54,439 bases of DNA from a virus, in IMG/VR virus record IMGVR_UViG_3300034073_002739, positions 1-54,439 of that record; one strand, given 5' to 3'. The position numbers were made by a program, and so were the translations under genes. Positions 51,870 through 54,439 of this stretch are shown here, piece after piece. How positions within the stretch are numbered: position 1 is the first letter of the stretch; each line of letters starts with the position of its first letter. Below the pieces are notes generated by a model. That model was not told the DNA's origin. It saw only the letters and a program-made list of their open reading frames with translations, and searched no databases.

Positions 51870-54439
51870 TTTTTAGTCTCAATAACAAACATAGAACGAA
51901 TAGAAACTCCAGGTTGATTACTACCATAGTTTACATTATTAGCAGACCTTCCTTGTAATTTATAAGTATATGTTCCAGCACTAGGCGTTTCAGAATAAGA
52001 ACCAATAGGGGTTGTACTTAAATTTACTAATTCTGTTGTATCTCGTATAAGCCTAAATAAAGGAGGATCAATAATATCTTGATCACCTGAAGAATATTGT
52101 CCTGTTTTTGGAAGGGCTGAAAATGCAATATATACTCGCTGACCTGTAGTAGTAAATGTAATTGTTTGTACATCTTGCCAAGCTGTATTATTGCTAGGAA
52201 AAGATTGTAATCCGCTAGTATATGCACTTGCAGATACTGTAACTGCATTATTTGCTATTTTAATAGTATTAACTTCTAAGTCTCCAATCTTTGCTGAAGT
52301 AATAGCTGCAGTACCAATTTTAGCAGCTGTAATAGCTGCATCTGCAATTTTTGCTGAAGTAATAGCGGCGGATGCAATTTTTGCATCTGTAATAGCGGCG
52401 GATGCAATTTTTGCAGTTGTTATAGCTGCATCTTCAATTTTTGCGCTGGTAATACTGGCGGATTCTATAGCAGCAGAATTAATATACACTATACCATTAT
52501 TAACAATAAAGGGTACAGTTGTTTTACCTACTTTAATTGTTCCTGATCCAGGAGTAGTCAAACTACTAGAAACTGTAAAAGTAAACTGTGTTGTATTAAT
52601 AACTGTTGCAACAGTATATGAACCGTTCCAATTAGTATCATTAGTAACACCACGTATAGTAAAAGTATCACCAGCAACTAATCCATGTGAAGTAGCTGTT
52701 ATTATTGTTGCAGTTGTACTACTACGTGTTAGCTGTGTAACAGAAACTAAATTTACTCCTGGATTAACTATACTAAATTTATCTGCACGAATATCAAAAC
52801 TGGATGAGGTGGTGCCATTTACAGTTTCACTAGCTAATCCAAACCCACTAGTAAATCCATTTGTATCTACTTTTACAGTATACTGTGCAAAAAGATCTCC
52901 GGTTTCACTTACTCTAGTATTTATTTCTTGTTGTACTGTGGCCGATAAATCTTCAACTGTGGCCGATAACTCTTCAACCTCTGATACATCATATATAGTA
53001 AAATCTTGAATAAGCCAACCTCTACTATACCCGTTACCTGAAGTTGCTGGATATAGTGCTTGATCTAAAAATTCTGGTTTAAAATATTTGCTTGTAGTAT
53101 TATAAACATAAGGTTCTGTAACTGCCCAAATATCAAAATTAGAACCACTTGAATTAGATTGAATAAATCTTAATAGTACACCATTTAGTGTTTTTGCATT
53201 TGTAGGTACTGCAAAGATTTTTTCAGTCCATATATTACTAGTAGTATCTTCTGTGCTTACACTAGTCATATTAATCCAAGTACTTCCATTATTGGTTGAA
53301 TACTGTAATAGTAAATCTTCACCCAAATCTGGTGACTCTCCCCACCCGCCTCCTCCTTTATTAAAATTAAAAGCTAAAAAATTAACTGCATTTAAGTAAA
53401 TATATCTAGGTATATAGATACTTCTAGTAGAGGGAAATGAATTAGCGGTAATCCAAATTGGCGTATTACTAGATACTAAACCATTAGTACTCATTCCAAC
53501 TACACTTTGTGGAGTAGTTACTAATGTACCGGTGCTTATATTAACATTTGGTTCGGAAAATTTAAAAACTTTAAATGTAGAAGTTAACCAATCTTCTTCT
53601 TCCCATATATAGCTATATTCTCCCCAAGTTGAGGCTCCATACGTATTTATATGTTCTTGTTGTGTTACAAGTGGTTTAAAATTACCACTAGGTAAACCTG
53701 CAGTAGTTAAAGTATCAGTATATTGTCTAAGATTAAAATATAAAGGCATCGTAAAAGTAGTTGTTCCAGCGTCATCTGGTTTTGCCCAAAATTTTACTTT
53801 ATATTTCTTTTTTGAATTTAAAGGTATAAAATTATCTTGAGTAGCATTTGGTGCAGTACCAAATAATTTTAAAGCCGTTTGCCCTGATATTCCGTTAGAA
53901 ATAGTAACTATTTGATTAGATATATTTGACCATTGATCAACTGGCAAACCTAATGATGTGTTTCTAATAATTGATTGAACTTGTGTTAAACTAGTAGCAG
54001 ACGATGTAGCCGAACCGCTAGCAGCAGTAGCTGAAGCTGCTGCATTAGTAGCTGAAACGCTGGCTGAAGTAGCTGAGGTTTCTGCAGCTACTTTAGAAGT
54101 TTCGCTTGCTGTAGCTGACTCTCCTGCAGCAGTAGCTGAAGCTGCTGCATTAGTAGCTGAAGTACTAGCAGCTGTAGCTGAAGCACCTGCTGCATTAGCA
54201 GCTGTAACAGCTGTGGTAGCTGAAGTACTAGCTTGTGTAGCTGAACCGCTAGCATTAGTAGCTGAGGTAGCTGCTTGAGTAGCTGAAACACTAGCTTCAC
54301 CTGCTGCAGTTACTGCAGCTACTTTAGAAGTTTCGCTTGCTGTAGCTGACTCTCCTGCAGCAGTAGCTGAAGCTGCTGCATTAGTAGCTGAAGTACTAGC
54401 AGCTGTAGCTGAAGCACCTGCTGCATTAGCAGCTGTAAC
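51866..54439 (-). CDS. Large tail-tip or fibre protein, 5' end outside window
   Basis: The frame is open to the right edge, so the start is missing; a TTG at 53947 is not a real start. C-terminal part (51866-53947): beta-sandwich regions, DUF1983-like [15 protein letters not shown] and repeated [22 protein letters not shown] motifs, as in the J-type tail-tip protein, ending in a small domain. The upstream part is Ala/Ser/Thr-rich coiled repeats ([17 protein letters not shown]) with a 231-bp period. Confidence 0.85.
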   Translation of the reverse strand, partial: VTAANAAGASATAASTSATNAAASATAAGESATASETSKVAAVTAAGEASVSATQAATSATNASGSATQASTSATTAVTAANAAGASATAASTSATNAAASATAAGESATASETSKVAAETSATSASVSATNAAASATAASGSATSSATSLTQVQSIIRNTSLGLPVDQWSNISNQIVTISNGISGQTALKLFGTAPNATQDNFIPLNSKKKYKVKFWAKPDDAGTTTFTMPLYFNLRQYTDTLTTAGLPSGNFKPLVTQQEHINTYGASTWGEYSYIWEEEDWLTSTFKVFKFSEPNVNISTGTLVTTPQSVVGMSTNGLVSSNTPIWITANSFPSTRSIYIPRYIYLNAVNFLAFNFNKGGGGWGESPDLGEDLLLQYSTNNGSTWINMTSVSTEDTTSNIWTEKIFAVPTNAKTLNGVLLRFIQSNSSGSNFDIWAVTEPYVYNTTSKYFKPEFLDQALYPATSGNGYSRGWLIQDFTIYDVSEVEELSATVEDLSATVQQEINTRVSETGDLFAQYTVKVDTNGFTSGFGLASETVNGTTSSSFDIRADKFSIVNPGVNLVSVTQLTRSSTTATIITATSHGLVAGDTFTIRGVTNDTNWNGSYTVATVINTTQFTFTVSSSLTTPGSGTIKVGKTTVPFIVNNGIVYINSAAIESASITSAKIEDAAITTAKIASAAITDAKIASAAITSAKIADAAITAAKIGTAAITSAKIGDLEVNTIKIANNAVTVSASAYTSGLQSFPSNNTAWQDVQTITFTTTGQRVYIAFSALPKTGQYSSGDQDIIDPPLFRLIRDTTELVNLSTTPIGSYSETPSAGTYTYKLQGRSANNVNYGSNQPGVSIRSMFVIETKK
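52283..52480 (-). repeat. 30-bp repeats coding AAITxAKIxxA
   Basis: Six to seven degenerate units encode [10 protein letters not shown]-like decapeptides in the tail-tip protein. Short tandem units of this kind occur in many tail proteins. Confidence 0.75.
54082..54439 (-). repeat. 231-bp tandem repeat in the tail gene
   Basis: 54082-54208 and 54313-54439 appear identical over 127 bases, offset 231 bp (77 codons). They encode Ala/Ser/Thr-rich helix repeats and continue beyond the right edge. Confidence 0.88.

Noticed and set aside
52191-53009. Long plus-strand reading frame (272 codons) opposite the tail protein
   Set aside because: It mirrors the Ala/Ile/Thr repeat region of the minus-strand tail gene, has no binding site and low-complexity hydrophobic content. 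An antisense shadow.

Overview
The window is part of a tailed double-stranded DNA phage genome. The evidence is a T5-like replication and recombination block (split NAD-dependent ligase, DnaB-type helicase, primase, family A polymerase, SF2 helicase, Mre11/Rad50-like nuclease, flap endonuclease, dUTPase, B12-dependent ribonucleotide reductase), a lysis cassette and long repetitive tail-fibre genes. No ribosomal RNA or housekeeping operons are seen. The host is not stated by the sequence. The phage-encoded tmRNA gene is circularly permuted (two-piece) with tag ANDETWALAA. From general knowledge, permuted tmRNA and ANDETxALAA tags point towards betaproteobacteria, so a betaproteobacterial, perhaps freshwater, host is my inference.

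Layout. (1) 1-12.7 kb, plus strand: 22 tRNA genes and a permuted tmRNA interleaved with small genes (rubrerythrin and rubredoxin, RNase H-like YkuK, Hsp20, a cytosine-methyltransferase-like protein, a phosphoesterase, an HNH nuclease, many orphans). Genes and tRNAs interlock: stop codons overlap or abut tRNA 5' ends, and one start codon uses the last A of a tRNA CCA. About 750 nt on either side of tRNA-Tyr carry no gene and fold into a chain of strong helices. Three tRNAs are followed by long hairpins that begin in the CCA itself. (2) 12.7-18.6 kb: small orphan genes, HTH proteins, a PC4-like protein and the split ligase. (3) 18.6-35.9 kb: the replication, recombination and nucleotide-metabolism block. 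The polymerase and the ribonucleotide reductase are each interrupted at an active-site motif by a group I intron carrying a LAGLIDADG endonuclease; both junctions restore the frame exactly. (4) A perfect bidirectional terminator at 35,964-36,000 separates converging transcription. (5) 36.0-54.4 kb, minus strand: PhoH, lysis genes (membrane proteins, spanin pair, GH19 endolysin), secreted and coiled-coil proteins, a nucleotidyltransferase-cupin fusion, a glycosyltransferase, and tail-fibre genes including one with two six-repeat Kelch-like domains. The last gene runs off the right edge.

Regulation. Nine plus-strand promoters have an exact TATAAT and exactly 17 nt from a TTGnnn -35 box, and one minus-strand promoter is TTGACA-17-TACAAT. 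This suggests transcription by host sigma-70 polymerase through most of the window. One promoter would give an essentially leaderless ligase mRNA, one lies in the loop of a terminator-like hairpin, and one lies inside the polymerase intron.

How the parts work together (inference): the tRNAs and tmRNA support translation while host functions decline. The T5-like block replicates and repairs DNA, and the dUTPase, reductase and glutaredoxin supply nucleotides and reducing power. The minus-strand block builds the adsorption apparatus and lyses the cell.
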